64,000 nt of DNA, taken from assembly GCA_963728765.1 (NCBI GenBank), contig CAVSKX010000002.1:620001-684000 (forward strand), written 5' to 3'. Below the pieces are notes generated by a model. It saw nothing but the letters and a program-made list of their open reading frames with translations, was not told the origin of the DNA and made no database searches. The DNA comes from AC-32 sp963728765 (GTDB taxonomy: Bacteria > Actinomycetota > Thermoleophilia > Gaiellales > Gaiellaceae). Of this stretch, positions 55,343-63,935 are shown piece by piece. Numbering within the stretch: position 1 is the stretch's first letter; every line of letters begins with the position of its first letter. The translations under genes and the position numbers were made by a program.

Positions 55343-55413
55343 CTGCTTCCAAGAGGCTCGCTGCTTGGGAAATCTTTACCCGGGCAGGGCGCTTTCGCCC
55401 AGAATGTGCAGCT

Positions 55414-55974
55414 GTGACCGAGCCTCCCCTCGCAGTCTTCTCGATGCCGGACCGGTTCGAGATCGACGGGCCCGTCGTCGCGCGCTACGTCCAAGAGCAG
55501 GACGTTCCCACCGTCGCGCCTGCGTTTCGCGACCCGGGCATCGGCGGGGAGAACGGGATGCCCCCATTCGACGAGGATGAGTTGCGCGCTGCTCTGCGCA
55601 CGCGGATCCCCGAGCTGACCGCGCGCGGCATCCTCGTCCCGTACGTCATCGAGGACACGGCCGACGGATCGCTCCTCGGTGGCGTCACGCTCCGTCACTT
55701 CGACCCGATGCGAGCCGTGATCGAGGTCGGCTACTGGCTCTTTCCGAACGCACGCGGCCGAGGTCTGGCCACGGGCGCCGTGCGAGCAGTCGCCCGCGAG
55801 GCGTTCTCGAGCGGGCTCTGGCGGGTCGAGGCCCACGTGCGCGTCGGCAACGAGGCCTCGGACCGAGTCCTCGAGCGCGCCGGGTTCACGCGGGAGGGCG
55901 TCAAGCGCCGCTTCCTCCGCCACGGCGGCGAGCGCGTCGACGCAACGCTCTTCTCACTGCTCGCGGACGAATGA
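55414..55974 (+). CDS. GNAT family N-acetyltransferase (RimJ-like)
   Basis: 186 residues with the GNAT acetyl-CoA fold: DTADGSLLGGVTLRHF, VIEVGYWLFPNARGRGLATGAVRAVAREAF (the RGxGxA acetyl-CoA loop near residue 125), VEAHVRVGNEASDRVLERAGFTREG. The last motif is typical of the RimJ/RimL branch that acetylates ribosomal proteins, drugs or small amines; the substrate is unknown. Starts at GTG 55414. Confidence 0.82.
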   Translation: MTEPPLAVFSMPDRFEIDGPVVARYVQEQDVPTVAPAFRDPGIGGENGMPPFDEDELRAALRTRIPELTARGILVPYVIEDTADGSLLGGVTLRHFDPMRAVIEVGYWLFPNARGRGLATGAVRAVAREAFSSGLWRVEAHVRVGNEASDRVLERAGFTREGVKRRFLRHGGERVDATLFSLLADE

Positions 55975-56034
55975 AGACGCCTCGTCCCTGGCCTGGGCTC
56001 GCCCCGGCGCCAGGGCGAGCCCGTCTCGACACGT

Positions 56035-56469
56035 CTACGCGCTCGCGCCGCTCGACGACTGCGGAGCGCGGCCGGGCCGTCCGGGCATGCCCGACTCGAC
56101 GCTCACGACGTCGAACTGCTTGTTCACGTAGACCGTCAACGGCGTGCCGTCGGCCTTGACCATGTGGGCCTCGTAGGCCGAGTTGCCGTCGGCGTCGGTC
56201 TCGACACGGACGATCGTGCCGCCGGGGACCTTGGCCTTGGCGGCCGCGGTCACCTTGCTCAGCGCGTCACCCGTCAGCGGGGTCTCGTCGCTCCGCTGCA
56301 GGCCCCACGGCCGCTGAGCGCTCGGGGCCGCGGCCGGGGCCTGGCCCGAGCCCGAGCCCGACCCGCTCGCCGCGTTGGCGACCCCGTACGTCCCGGCGGC
56401 GACTCCGAACGCGAGCGCGGCGATCACCACCACGCGCTCCGGCGTCCACCGCCGTGCTTCTCTGTCCAT
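56035..56469 (-). CDS. Secreted PepSY-like domain protein
   Basis: 144 residues with one N-terminal signal/transmembrane segment (RVVVIAALAFGVAAGTYGVANAA), an Ala/Ser/Gly/Pro linker and a PepSY-like domain (LTGDALSKVTAAAKAKVPGGTIVRVETDADGNSAYEAHMVKADGTPLTVYVNKQFDVVSVE). PepSY domains often inhibit or modulate proteases outside the cell. AAGGAGG precedes ATG 56469. Confidence 0.72.
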   Translation of the reverse strand: MDREARRWTPERVVVIAALAFGVAAGTYGVANAASGSGSGSGQAPAAAPSAQRPWGLQRSDETPLTGDALSKVTAAAKAKVPGGTIVRVETDADGNSAYEAHMVKADGTPLTVYVNKQFDVVSVESGMPGRPGRAPQSSSGASA

Positions 56470-56567
56470 CGGGTGTGCCTCCTTCCCGTCGATTACGAGA
56501 GGCACGGTCGCAGCCGAACCTGAGAGAACGGTGTGAGCGGCTTGAGGACCCCGTAAGACTTGCGCGC

Positions 56568-56849
56568 TCAGGCGCCGCCGTGCTCGCGCTTGGCCTCTTC
56601 TTCCATCCGCTCCAGGCGCGTGTAGTAATCGGGGAACTCGTTCAGATGCGCAAGCGCGATCTTTCCCGTGACGATTGGATCGTCGTCGCTGACGTTCGTC
56701 GCCCCGTCGTGCAGGCCGTGCTCCAGCTCGACGTCCATCCCCATCCGGAACTGCTCGACGTCGAACGGAGCCGACGCCCAGTCGATCCCGATCTCCTCGC
56801 CGACGCGCCGCGCCTCCTCGGCGGTGAAGCTCGTGCGCTGCTCGGACAT
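56568..56849 (-). CDS. DUF5661 family protein
   Basis: 93 residues: FTAEEARRVGEEIGIDWASAPFDVEQFRMGMDVELEHGLHD ... TNVSDDDPIVTGKIALAHLNEFPDYYTRLERME. I recognise this as the DUF5661 signature, a family found in various bacteria with no known function. Divergent from the cyclophilin gene with 26 bases between. Confidence 0.78.
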   Translation of the reverse strand: MSEQRTSFTAEEARRVGEEIGIDWASAPFDVEQFRMGMDVELEHGLHDGATNVSDDDPIVTGKIALAHLNEFPDYYTRLERMEEEAKREHGGA

Positions 56850-56875
56850 GCCGAGATGCTAGTACGCTGGCGCGG

Positions 56876-57337
56876 ATGAGCGCCGCCACGCTGCACACCA
56901 ACCACGGGCCGATCGAGCTCGAGCTCCACGACGACGACGCGCCGAAGACGGTCGAGAACTTCCGCAAGCTCGCCGGCGACGGCTTCTACGACGGCATCAT
57001 CTTCCACCGCGTGATCCCGGACTTCATGATCCAGGGCGGCGACCCGACCGGCACCGGGATGGGCGGCCCCGGCTACACCTTCGAGGACGAGTTCAACGAC
57101 CACAAGGTCGAGCGCGGCGCCCTCGCGATGGCGAACGCCGGGCCGGACACGAACGGCAGCCAGTTCTTCGTCGTCACAGCCGAGGCGACGCCGTGGCTCG
57201 ACGGCAAGCACACCGTATTCGGCCGGGTCACGAGCGGCATGGACGTCGTGGACGTGATCTCGCAGGTGGACACCGACGCGAACGACAAGCCGCGCGAGGC
57301 GGTCGTGATCGAGCGCGTCGAGCTCGCCGACGTGTAA
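56876..57337 (+). CDS. Peptidyl-prolyl cis-trans isomerase (cyclophilin type)
   Basis: 153 residues, single cyclophilin domain: DAPKTVENFRKLAGDGFYDGIIFHRVIPDFMIQGGDPTGTGMGGPGY holds the FHRVI and GGDP motifs, and MANAGPDTNGSQFFV the NxSQFF motif. Cytoplasmic (no signal peptide). The catalytic Arg is in FHRV. ATG 56876. Confidence 0.94.
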   Translation: MSAATLHTNHGPIELELHDDDAPKTVENFRKLAGDGFYDGIIFHRVIPDFMIQGGDPTGTGMGGPGYTFEDEFNDHKVERGALAMANAGPDTNGSQFFVVTAEATPWLDGKHTVFGRVTSGMDVVDVISQVDTDANDKPREAVVIERVELADV

Positions 57338-57369
57338 TCGGCAGCGTAGGCAAACCCTGACCGATTGCG

Positions 57370-57738
57370 GTGTTGAACTCAGGCACCTGCGCGGGTTACG
57401 TTCGACACACCGGAAGAGGGCAGGGAACAACGGAAAGCCGTCACGTCACCGAGGAGCAATGGCTCCCGCAGGAGCCGCACCGAGAAGGCGCGGATGACTT
57501 CTTCCGCGAGGTGAACGACCGGATCGTCGAGCTGGACGAGCGGTTCGGCTTCCGCGAGGAGCAGCTCGAGCTCATCTGCGAGTGCGATGACCCGGCCTGC
57601 ACCGAGCGGGTCTCCATTCCGGCCGCGAAGTTCGCCGAGCTACGGAACACCATCGGCCTTCACCTCGTCTCCGCCGGCCACGTGCATGCGGGCCGGGTCG
57701 TCGGGGGCGCCGAGGGCTACGTCGTCGTCGCCGACTGA
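57370..57738 (+). CDS. Conserved actinobacterial-type hypothetical protein, CxCxxxxC motif
   Basis: Up to 122 residues from GTG 57370; the N-terminal 25 residues are not clearly genuine. The core (ADDFFREVNDRIVELDERFGF ... LICECDDPACTERVSIPAAKFAELRNTIGLHLVSAGHVHAGRVVGGAEGYVVVAD) fits a small family with CxCxxxxC and a GHV motif that I have seen in actinobacteria; the Cys may bind zinc. Its 3' end overlaps the convergent DedA gene. Function unknown. Confidence 0.65.
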   Translation: MLNSGTCAGYVRHTGRGQGTTESRHVTEEQWLPQEPHREGADDFFREVNDRIVELDERFGFREEQLELICECDDPACTERVSIPAAKFAELRNTIGLHLVSAGHVHAGRVVGGAEGYVVVAD

Positions 57739-58328
57739 CGCCGGCGCTTCACGTACCAGCGCACGAGCTCGATCGCGCCGGTGACGGCGAAGGCGATCGC
57801 GAAGGCGAGCAGCAACCCCTTCCAGGGCGCGTTCTCGAAGGCGTGCCCGCCGAAGTAGCCGAGCGAGGCCGCGTACGTGGCCCAGACGAAGCCGGCGATC
57901 GCGTCGAACAGGATGAACTTCCGCCAGGGGTACTCGAGCGTCCCCGCGCTCAGCGTCACGGCGGTTCGCCCGCCCGGGATGAAGCGCGCGACCACGATCA
58001 GCTCCCCGCCGCGCTCCTCGACCTGGCGGTGCGCCCACGCGATCCGCTTCTTCGCCTTCTCCGAGCTGAAGAAGCGGTCGTTGATGCGGCGGCCGTAGCG
58101 CCACCCGAGGAAGTACGCCGTGTTGTCGCCCGCGATCGCTCCGCCCGCTGCGAAGAGGATCACCAGCGGCAGGCTCAGGTCTCCCTGCGACGCGACGACT
58201 CCGGCGGTGATCACCGAGGTCTCGCTCGGCACGATCGGGATGATCGCGTCGAGGAGCGCGAGCACGAAGAGGATCGCGTAGGCCCACCCCGAGGCATTCG
58301 CGACGAGGTCGGTGAACTGGCTGAACAC
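57717..58328 (-). CDS. DedA family membrane protein
   Basis: 203 residues of the DedA/SNARE-associated fold: VLALLDAIIPIVPSETSVITAG (E and T near the re-entrant loop), GAIAGDNTAYFLGWRYGRR and ARFIPGGRTAVTLSAGTL (the FxPxxRT-like motif), then hydrophobic helices to the end. DedA proteins act in undecaprenyl-phosphate or lipid recycling and membrane homeostasis. Starts at GTG 58328. Confidence 0.87.
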   Translation of the reverse strand: MFSQFTDLVANASGWAYAILFVLALLDAIIPIVPSETSVITAGVVASQGDLSLPLVILFAAGGAIAGDNTAYFLGWRYGRRINDRFFSSEKAKKRIAWAHRQVEERGGELIVVARFIPGGRTAVTLSAGTLEYPWRKFILFDAIAGFVWATYAASLGYFGGHAFENAPWKGLLLAFAIAFAVTGAIELVRWYVKRRRQSATTT

Positions 58329-58355
58329 GGGCCGGGCAGCGTATCCCGCGCAAGT

Positions 58356-58389
58356 GGGACGGGCCGGCCCGATCGAGCCGACCCGTCCC
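58356..58389 (-). terminator. Hairpin downstream of the cyclase gene
   Basis: GGGACGGGCCGGC (58356-58368) pairs with GCCGACCCGTCCC (58377-58389), one mismatch. It is 8 bases after the cyclase stop (58398) on the minus strand. A near-identical hairpin follows the M43 gene. Confidence 0.6.
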
Positions 58390-58397
58390 GTCGGTGC

Positions 58398-59336
58398 TCA
58401 GCGAACGCGCATACCCAGCCCGGGATCCCAATGCAGGAGGCTGTCGTAGCGCTGGAGTGGCGCCTCGGGCAGCTCCCCGACGCTGACGCCGTAGCGCCAG
58501 TTCTTCGGGCAGATCGCGATGAAGCGCGCGTAGCCGCCCAGGCCGCCGCCGAACTTCGGGAAGCCCATCTCGATCAGGCACCCCGTCGGCGGAACCTTGT
58601 CCAGGTTTGCGACGCCCTCGGCCTGGGCGAACCCGTTGTGCATGAGCCAGCTCTCCCCCTCCAGCGTCGGAGTCGAGTCCGTGTCGAGCGGCTCGTGCCC
58701 GTGGAAGAGGATGTGGCGCTGCAGGTGGAGGAACTGGAGCGCCGCCAGCGAGACGCCGGGGAAGCGCGTTAGGAGCGCGAGGCTCGGGTCGGGCCACCGC
58801 TTCGACCAGTCGGAGCGGACCATGACCACGCTCCCCTCCGGAATGCGGCCGTAGCGGTGCTCCCACCGCAGGATGTCCGAGGCCTGCAAGTGGTAGTTGA
58901 AGTCCCGCTCCACCTGCGGGACGATCGAGATCACGACGAGCGGCCGGACCGCGAAGGTCGGCGGCAGCTCGTCGATCGCCGCGTACTCCGGCGCCCAGTG
59001 GGCCGGCGGGTCGAGCTGCGTGCCGAGCTGGTCTGTCTGCAGCTGGTACGCGGTCGCCTCGAAGCCGTCCGCCGCGTACGTGTACGGCACCCCGGTCGTG
59101 GGGTTCTTGGCCGGAGCGAAGAGCGACGGGCCGAAGCCGGCCCAGACCGGGATCGACGGCGTGATCGTGTGCGTGAGGTCGACGTACTTCGCCTGCCGGA
59201 GCTGGGCGTAGTACAGCGCCCACAGCGAGTGCGGCTGACGGTGCCCGCCCCACGCCGACGCCGCGCCGGCGGCCGAGAACGCGAGACCGAGCGAGCACAC
59301 GACCGCGAGCAAGAACCGCATCGTGCGATGCGTCAT
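58398..59336 (-). CDS. Secreted cyclase family protein (putative kynurenine formamidase-type fold)
   Basis: 312 residues with a signal peptide (FLLAVVCSLGLAFSAAGAASA) and the Cyclase (PF04199) fold: KYVDLTHTITPSIPVWAGFGPS, QLGTQLDPPAHWAP (the H-G-T-x-x-D/x-P-x-H-like metal site; here GTQLDPPAH), SVVMVRSDWSKRWPD. It would hydrolyse an amide/lactone such as N-formylkynurenine-like substrates outside the cell; this is inferred from the fold. I used ATG 59336 with AAAGGGGGG before it. Confidence 0.78.
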   Translation of the reverse strand: MTHRTMRFLLAVVCSLGLAFSAAGAASAWGGHRQPHSLWALYYAQLRQAKYVDLTHTITPSIPVWAGFGPSLFAPAKNPTTGVPYTYAADGFEATAYQLQTDQLGTQLDPPAHWAPEYAAIDELPPTFAVRPLVVISIVPQVERDFNYHLQASDILRWEHRYGRIPEGSVVMVRSDWSKRWPDPSLALLTRFPGVSLAALQFLHLQRHILFHGHEPLDTDSTPTLEGESWLMHNGFAQAEGVANLDKVPPTGCLIEMGFPKFGGGLGGYARFIAICPKNWRYGVSVGELPEAPLQRYDSLLHWDPGLGMRVR

Positions 59337-59385
59337 GAGCAATCCCCCCTTTGGCGTTGCAAGCCGGTGCCCCGGGACCATAGAG

Positions 59386-59413
59386 GGACGGGCCGGTCGA
59401 GGCCGGCCCGTCC
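59386..59413 (-). terminator. Hairpin downstream of the M43 gene
   Basis: GGACGGGCCGG (59386-59396) pairs with CCGGCCCGTCC (59403-59413), perfect 11-bp arms. It begins 11 bases past the M43 stop at 59424 on the minus strand. It resembles the hairpin at 58356 almost base for base. Confidence 0.6.
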
Positions 59414-59423
59414 GCCGGTGAAC

Positions 59424-60353
59424 CTAGGCGCGGTAGAAGAGCCAGGCGTCCCGCATGCGTTGGGTCTGCCCGGGCGTGAACTCGGTGTAGCAGCTGTCGT
59501 AGGAGTAGTCCATGTAGTTGTGGATCGGGTCGAGCCCCGGCGCGGAGCAGCTGTCCTTGCCGGCAGGGCAGCCGGAGGTCGGCGTCTTCTCGGCCGGCGT
59601 GTCGGCGACGAAATCGCCCTTCGCGTTGCAGCCGCCGTAGAACGTGTGCTCGAGGTTCAGCCAGTGGCCGGCCTCGTGCGTGACCGTCTTGCCGAGGTCG
59701 TAACGCCCGGCGAAGGTCGTGGACGCGCCGGGGACGGTCTCCCAGTTGAAGACGATGCCGTCGAGGTAGGCCTGCCCCGGCTTCGTCGTGATGTCCGGCA
59801 GGTACGCCCAGCCGAGATATGGGCCGGCCGTCGTCGAGTACAGGTTCAGGACGTTGTCGCCTCCCTGGTGGAGCGCGTGCTTCATCGAGTGCTCGTCGGT
59901 CCCGCCGGGCCCCGCGTAGAACCACGCGGCGTTGTCGGTGCGGGTGACGCCGGCCAGCGTGAAGCTGAAGCCGGTCCCCGAGCCGCCGAAGTTCTGGTTC
60001 ACCACCGCCATCTGGTCGGAGATCTGCTTCGCGGTCAAACTCCCGATCGACCCGTCGGTGACGATGTGGAAGTACACCGGCACCGTCGCGCGGAAGTTCC
60101 GCCCCGCCTTGCCTTTCGCGGAAGCCGGCAGATCCGCAGCCGTCTGGTCGAGCGGCTCATGCTGCTGGAAGCCGCGGCCGTACTGGGCGGGCGTCAGCTT
60201 CGTGTAGACCGAGAACAGGTCGCCGCCCGCCATCGCCGGCACGCACGGTGTCGACTGCGCAAGCGGCCGTGCTCCCGACGCGGCCGTGACGGTCCCGCCG
60301 GTGTAGAGCGCGATCGCCAGCGCGACCGCGAGAAACAGCTTGACGTGCTTCAT
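59424..60353 (-). CDS. Secreted zinc metalloprotease (M43/pappalysin-like)
   Basis: 309 residues: signal peptide (LFLAVALAIALYTGGTVTAASG), a pro-region, then the catalytic domain with the zinc motif HEAGHWLNLEH (HExxHxxxxxH, about residue 220) and Met-turn NYMDYSYDSC. Cysteines (GGCNAKGD, SGCPAGKDSCS, YDSCYTE) fit disulfides of the M43B cytophagalysin group. ATG 60353 with GGGGGG upstream. Likely an exported protease. Confidence 0.87.
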   Translation of the reverse strand: MKHVKLFLAVALAIALYTGGTVTAASGARPLAQSTPCVPAMAGGDLFSVYTKLTPAQYGRGFQQHEPLDQTAADLPASAKGKAGRNFRATVPVYFHIVTDGSIGSLTAKQISDQMAVVNQNFGGSGTGFSFTLAGVTRTDNAAWFYAGPGGTDEHSMKHALHQGGDNVLNLYSTTAGPYLGWAYLPDITTKPGQAYLDGIVFNWETVPGASTTFAGRYDLGKTVTHEAGHWLNLEHTFYGGCNAKGDFVADTPAEKTPTSGCPAGKDSCSAPGLDPIHNYMDYSYDSCYTEFTPGQTQRMRDAWLFYRA

Positions 60354-60422
60354 TGGTTCCCCCCGGGTCTGGCGCCCCTCCTCGGCGGGGCGCAACGAAG
60401 CGCAGCCTATAGGCCCGTCGAG

Positions 60423-62480
60423 CTAGGTCAGCCTGGGGCCGTTCCGGCGCATGCGCTGGTATGCGTAGGCGCCGGCAAGGAGAAGGAGGCCCAGCACGAC
60501 GAACGACAGCACCCGGTAGCCCTGGTCGAGCGCGGCCATGTCGTAGAGGAAGACCTTCCCGACCGCGACGGCCAGCAGCGCGAACCCGGCCAACCGTAGC
60601 GCGCGCAGGTTCCGCCGCAGCCCCGCCCACAGGAGCCCGACGCCGAGGACGCTCCAGAACCCGCTCAGCAGCGCCTGACCCTGCTCGCGCACCGTGAGCT
60701 TCCCCGTGTCGAGCTCGACCGACCCGGGCTGGAACGCGCTGACGATCCCGATCGAGGCGAGGTAGACGAGCGAGGTGCCCGAGGCGGAGCAGAGCAGCAT
60801 CCGGTCGTTCGGGAAGAGCCCGATCGTGCGCGTGGCCGCGAACGCGGCGGCGACCGCGATCGCGCCGAGCGCGACGAGCGCCTGCCAGAACGGATCCGCG
60901 CCCTCGACGAGCGCGTCGGGCCGCGCCTCGAAGGAGAGCGCGTGCAGCGCCGCAAGCAGCAGGAAGCCGAACGCGCCGGCCGCGGAGACGCGATGCGCGA
61001 AGCGCTTGCCCGCCTCGGCGACCAGCGCAGCCTCGGCGGCCCAGGCAACCGCGAGCCAGACGCCGTCGAGCAGGACGACGGTGCCGTACGCGACCGCCGC
61101 GAGCGCGGTCGCATCGGTGAGGGCCTTCCAGTCGACCTCCTCCGCCGGCGTGATCCGCGCGACGAGAAACGCGCTCGCCGCGATCGCGAGGATCGGCCAG
61201 ACGTCCGAGAGGTGACCCTGCGACAGCGTGTCGAGCGGCGCGTCGTAGACGAGCACGTGGCCCACGGCCAGCAGCAGCTGCGCACCGACCACGGCGTAGA
61301 CGAGCGTGCGGCTGCGCGTGACCGCGCGCGCAGGCACCGCGAGTGCCGCCGCCGCTGCCGCCCAGCCGATCGGGACCGCGACGCCGCTGACGAGCGTGAC
61401 GAAGGCCAGGTTCAGCGCGACGAGCCCGATGCCGAGGAGGCACGTCGCGATCACGCGGTTCCGCGGCTGGAGGCGCAACAACACCAGGCCAGCGAGCACG
61501 TGCGCGAGGCCGAGGCCGGCGAGCCACCAGCCCGAGGCCATCCTGGAGTAGCCAGGACCGTGGGCAAGGATCGCGCCGAGCAGCGCGAGCACCGCCGCGT
61601 TCCCAGCCACGATCAACGCCGACGCCGCCGCCCCGCCCGCGCCGCGCCGCAGCTCGTAGCCGGTTCCAGCCGCGAGGTTCAGGAGGCCGAAGAGGGCGAG
61701 CACCGTGAACCCGCGTGCGTTGGAGGGGTCGGCCGAGAGCACCCAACCGGTGAGCTGGCCGAGCACGACCGCGACCGCTGCGACACGCAGCCAGTTCCAG
61801 CGCCGCCACACCAGCACCGCGACCGCGGCCGACTCCGCGACCCCGAGGAAGAGCAGCGACGCGGCGTCGTCGACTGCGCCCGTCAGCAGTGGAGCAGCGA
61901 GCGCGCCGAGGATGCCGAGGCCGCCGATCGGCGTGGCATCCCACCGCACCGCGAGCGCCGCGCCGACCGCGCCGAAGACGAAGGCGCCCGCGAGCGCGAG
62001 CTCGATCGGCACGAGGTCGTAGAGCACCGTCGCAGCGGTCAGCGACATGAAGAGGCCGGCGAGCCCCGTGCCGCAGGCGGCGAGCGAGGCCTGCGTGCGT
62101 CCGCGCCGCTCGTGGAGCCAGGCGCCGAGGCCGAGCAGCGCAGCCGAGCCGGCGAACGCAAGCGCTGTGCGCGCCGCCTCCCCCAGCCACCCTCGCTCGA
62201 CGGCGAGCGCGACCAGGAACGCGAGGCCGACGATCACGGCGATGCCCCCGGCGAGCGCGAGCAGGCGGCCGCCGAGCAGCTCCTCGAGGTCGAGCTCGCG
62301 CCGGGGAGGCGGCTGCGGCGCGGGGCGCCGAGGCCGCAGCGCCGCCTGCCGCGCCGGCGGCTGCGGGCGGACGAGCGTCGCCTGCGCAGTTGGCCTTGGT
62401 CCTTCGATCCGCGCCAGCCGTTCCTCCAGTTGCCAGAACCGCTGTTCGAGACGGGTGAGTCGTTCCTCGGTGGTGCTCAT
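60423..62480 (-). CDS. DUF2339 multipass membrane protein
   Basis: 685 residues. An N-terminal coiled coil (MSTTEERLTRLEQRFWQLEERLARIEG) and a Pro-rich stretch lead to about 20 hydrophobic helices covering the rest, starting with LLGGRLLALAGGIAVIVGLAFLVALAVERGW (DUF2339 signature). Function unknown. GGAGG before ATG 62480; a promoter lies upstream. Confidence 0.82.
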   Translation of the reverse strand: MSTTEERLTRLEQRFWQLEERLARIEGPRPTAQATLVRPQPPARQAALRPRRPAPQPPPRRELDLEELLGGRLLALAGGIAVIVGLAFLVALAVERGWLGEAARTALAFAGSAALLGLGAWLHERRGRTQASLAACGTGLAGLFMSLTAATVLYDLVPIELALAGAFVFGAVGAALAVRWDATPIGGLGILGALAAPLLTGAVDDAASLLFLGVAESAAVAVLVWRRWNWLRVAAVAVVLGQLTGWVLSADPSNARGFTVLALFGLLNLAAGTGYELRRGAGGAAASALIVAGNAAVLALLGAILAHGPGYSRMASGWWLAGLGLAHVLAGLVLLRLQPRNRVIATCLLGIGLVALNLAFVTLVSGVAVPIGWAAAAAALAVPARAVTRSRTLVYAVVGAQLLLAVGHVLVYDAPLDTLSQGHLSDVWPILAIAASAFLVARITPAEEVDWKALTDATALAAVAYGTVVLLDGVWLAVAWAAEAALVAEAGKRFAHRVSAAGAFGFLLLAALHALSFEARPDALVEGADPFWQALVALGAIAVAAAFAATRTIGLFPNDRMLLCSASGTSLVYLASIGIVSAFQPGSVELDTGKLTVREQGQALLSGFWSVLGVGLLWAGLRRNLRALRLAGFALLAVAVGKVFLYDMAALDQGYRVLSFVVLGLLLLAGAYAYQRMRRNGPRLT

Positions 62481-62518
62481 CGGTCGACCTCCAGACACTC
62501 TCTGTATCTCTAGTTTGC

Positions 62519-62546
62519 TATATACCACGTTTGCGATAGGAGTCAA
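62519..62546 (-). promoter_or_regulatory. Sigma-70-like promoter of the DUF2339 gene
   Basis: On the minus strand TTGACT (62546-62541), 16 bases, TATATA (62524-62519). It is 39 bases before the DUF2339 ATG, in an AT-rich pocket. The opposite strand may also carry a promoter for the 62620 gene. Confidence 0.6.
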
Positions 62547-62619
62547 GTCCGCCTCGGTGGCTGGTGTACGTTTGGGGCCGCCGCGGAACAAACCTGCGGA
62601 CGTCGACGAAAGGACCCGA

Positions 62620-63054
62620 ATGCTCAGACGAAGCAGGAGTCAAGCGATCAAGGACAACGCCGTCAGCAGCGGGGAGCTCGCGCTCGCCCTGGCGCGCGAC
62701 CGGAAGTTCCGCGAGCAGCTGGGCGCGGCGGTCACGCACGGCGTGGCTGCAAGGCGCAGGGCCGCTTCGCGCATCGGCCTGATGGCCACCGCCGCGCGGC
62801 TCGCGGCCGACGAGGAGCTGCGCAGCGAGCTCACCGCGGCAATCGAGGCGATCCAGGAGGCGCGGCAGCGCGTCGACAAGAAGCGGTCGCACACGATGCG
62901 CACCACGCTGCTGATCGTGGCGGGAAGCGCCGGCGTGGTCGCGCTCGTCAAGTTCCGCTCGAAGCTGCCCCTGCAGCGCGAGGCCGGCGAGACGACGCCG
63001 AAGCCGGAGCCGGTCGCGTCGGCACCGGTCCCGGCGACCGACGCCCAGCCCTGA
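62620..63054 (+). CDS. Small protein with one membrane segment, unknown
   Basis: 144 residues: about 85 soluble helical residues (SGELALALARDRKFREQLGAAVTHG), then one helix (TMRTTLLIVAGSAGVVALVKF) and a Pro/Thr tail. GAAAGGA precedes ATG 62620. Its stop overlaps the next gene (TGATG), so the two are coupled. No family recognised. Confidence 0.6.
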   Translation: MLRRSRSQAIKDNAVSSGELALALARDRKFREQLGAAVTHGVAARRRAASRIGLMATAARLAADEELRSELTAAIEAIQEARQRVDKKRSHTMRTTLLIVAGSAGVVALVKFRSKLPLQREAGETTPKPEPVASAPVPATDAQP

Positions 63055-63305
63055 TGCCGAACCGACGCGAGGTGGTCACCGAGCAGCTCGAGGAGCTCAG
63101 GACCGATCTCGATGCGCTCTGGGTCGCGCTCACGCACGACCCGAAGAAAGAGGCGCGCAAGGAGCGCGCATGGACGATCTTCGCCGGGATCTTCGGCGCG
63201 GTCGCGGCGATCGGCGCGCGGAAGGTCGCAATGCGGGTGTGGGACATCCTGACCGGCGAGCCGCCGCCCCATCCGCAGGCCCAGCAGCCGAAGCCCCGGC
63301 GCTAG
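63054..63305 (+). CDS. Small membrane-associated protein (83 aa), unknown
   Basis: 83 residues: acidic/helical N-terminus (VVTEQLEELRTDLDALWVAL), one helix (AWTIFAGIFGAVAAIGA) and a Pro/Gln/Lys tail. Coupled to the previous gene by TGATG, so both probably act together. No family recognised. The 165 bp that follow hold no feature I can support. Confidence 0.6.
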   Translation: MPNRREVVTEQLEELRTDLDALWVALTHDPKKEARKERAWTIFAGIFGAVAAIGARKVAMRVWDILTGEPPPHPQAQQPKPRR

Positions 63306-63470
63306 GCCGGCGCAGCAGCGGCGTCTAGCCGGCTCGCGGCCGGCCGCGGCGAGCCGACGCTTTCGTCCTATCGGGACGATGGAAGGCGACCAGGCCCCCG
63401 CGTACGCTCGGCTCTACGAGACCAAGCCGGGCCGACGCGGTGTCGCCCGGGCGAGTACGGAGGTGATTGA

Positions 63471-63866
63471 GTGATCGGAGCGGACTATCCGTTCCTCGAC
63501 GTTCTCTGGACGATGATCGTCATCTTCGCGTGGGTGATCTGGTTCTGGCTCCTGATCGTGGTATTCAGCGACCTCTTCCGCCGCCGCGACATCTCGGGCT
63601 GGGGCAAGACCGCATGGATCATCTTCGTGATCGTCCTCCCCTACCTCGGCGTGTTCGTGTACCTGATCGCCCAGCACCAGGGGATGGCCGACCGGCAAGC
63701 GGAGCAGACGCAGGCGGCCCAATCGCAGTTCGACGACTACGTCAAGGGCGTAGCCGCCACGAGCGGGCCCGCGGGGGAGATCGAGAAGGCCAAGCAGCTG
63801 CTCGACAGCGGGGCGATCTCGCAGGCCGAGTATGACTCGCTGAAGGCAAAGGCGCTCACCACGTAG
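63471..63866 (+). CDS. PLDc_N plus SHOCT domain membrane protein
   Basis: 131 residues: two N-terminal helices (LWTMIVIFAWVIWFWLLIVVFSDLF and AWIIFVIVLPYLGVFVYLIAQ), with the PLDc_N signature between them (RRRDISGWGKTAW), and a C-terminal SHOCT motif EIEKAKQLLDSGAISQAEYDSLKAKAL. Starts at GTG 63471 with GGAGGTGAT upstream. Such proteins are common in actinobacteria; role unknown. Confidence 0.85.
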   Translation: MIGADYPFLDVLWTMIVIFAWVIWFWLLIVVFSDLFRRRDISGWGKTAWIIFVIVLPYLGVFVYLIAQHQGMADRQAEQTQAAQSQFDDYVKGVAATSGPAGEIEKAKQLLDSGAISQAEYDSLKAKALTT

Positions 63867-63880
63867 CGCTGCGAGGGAAG

Positions 63881-63912
63881 GGACGCCTCGGCCACGGCCG
63901 TGGGCGTCCTTT
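63881..63912 (+). terminator. Hairpin after the PLDc_N/SHOCT gene
   Basis: GGACGCC (63881-63887) pairs with GGCGTCC (63903-63909), enclosing a second palindrome CGGCC-AC-GGCCG and followed by TTTC. Good candidate for an intrinsic terminator. Confidence 0.6.
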
Positions 63913-63935
63913 CACCTTCCGTAGGATCCAGAGCC

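Noticed and set aside
60157..62190. Alternative minus and plus frames across the DUF2339 gene
   Set aside because: Arg/Ala-rich translations without domains, typical of high-GC shadows; the DUF2339 frame has clean transmembrane periodicity.
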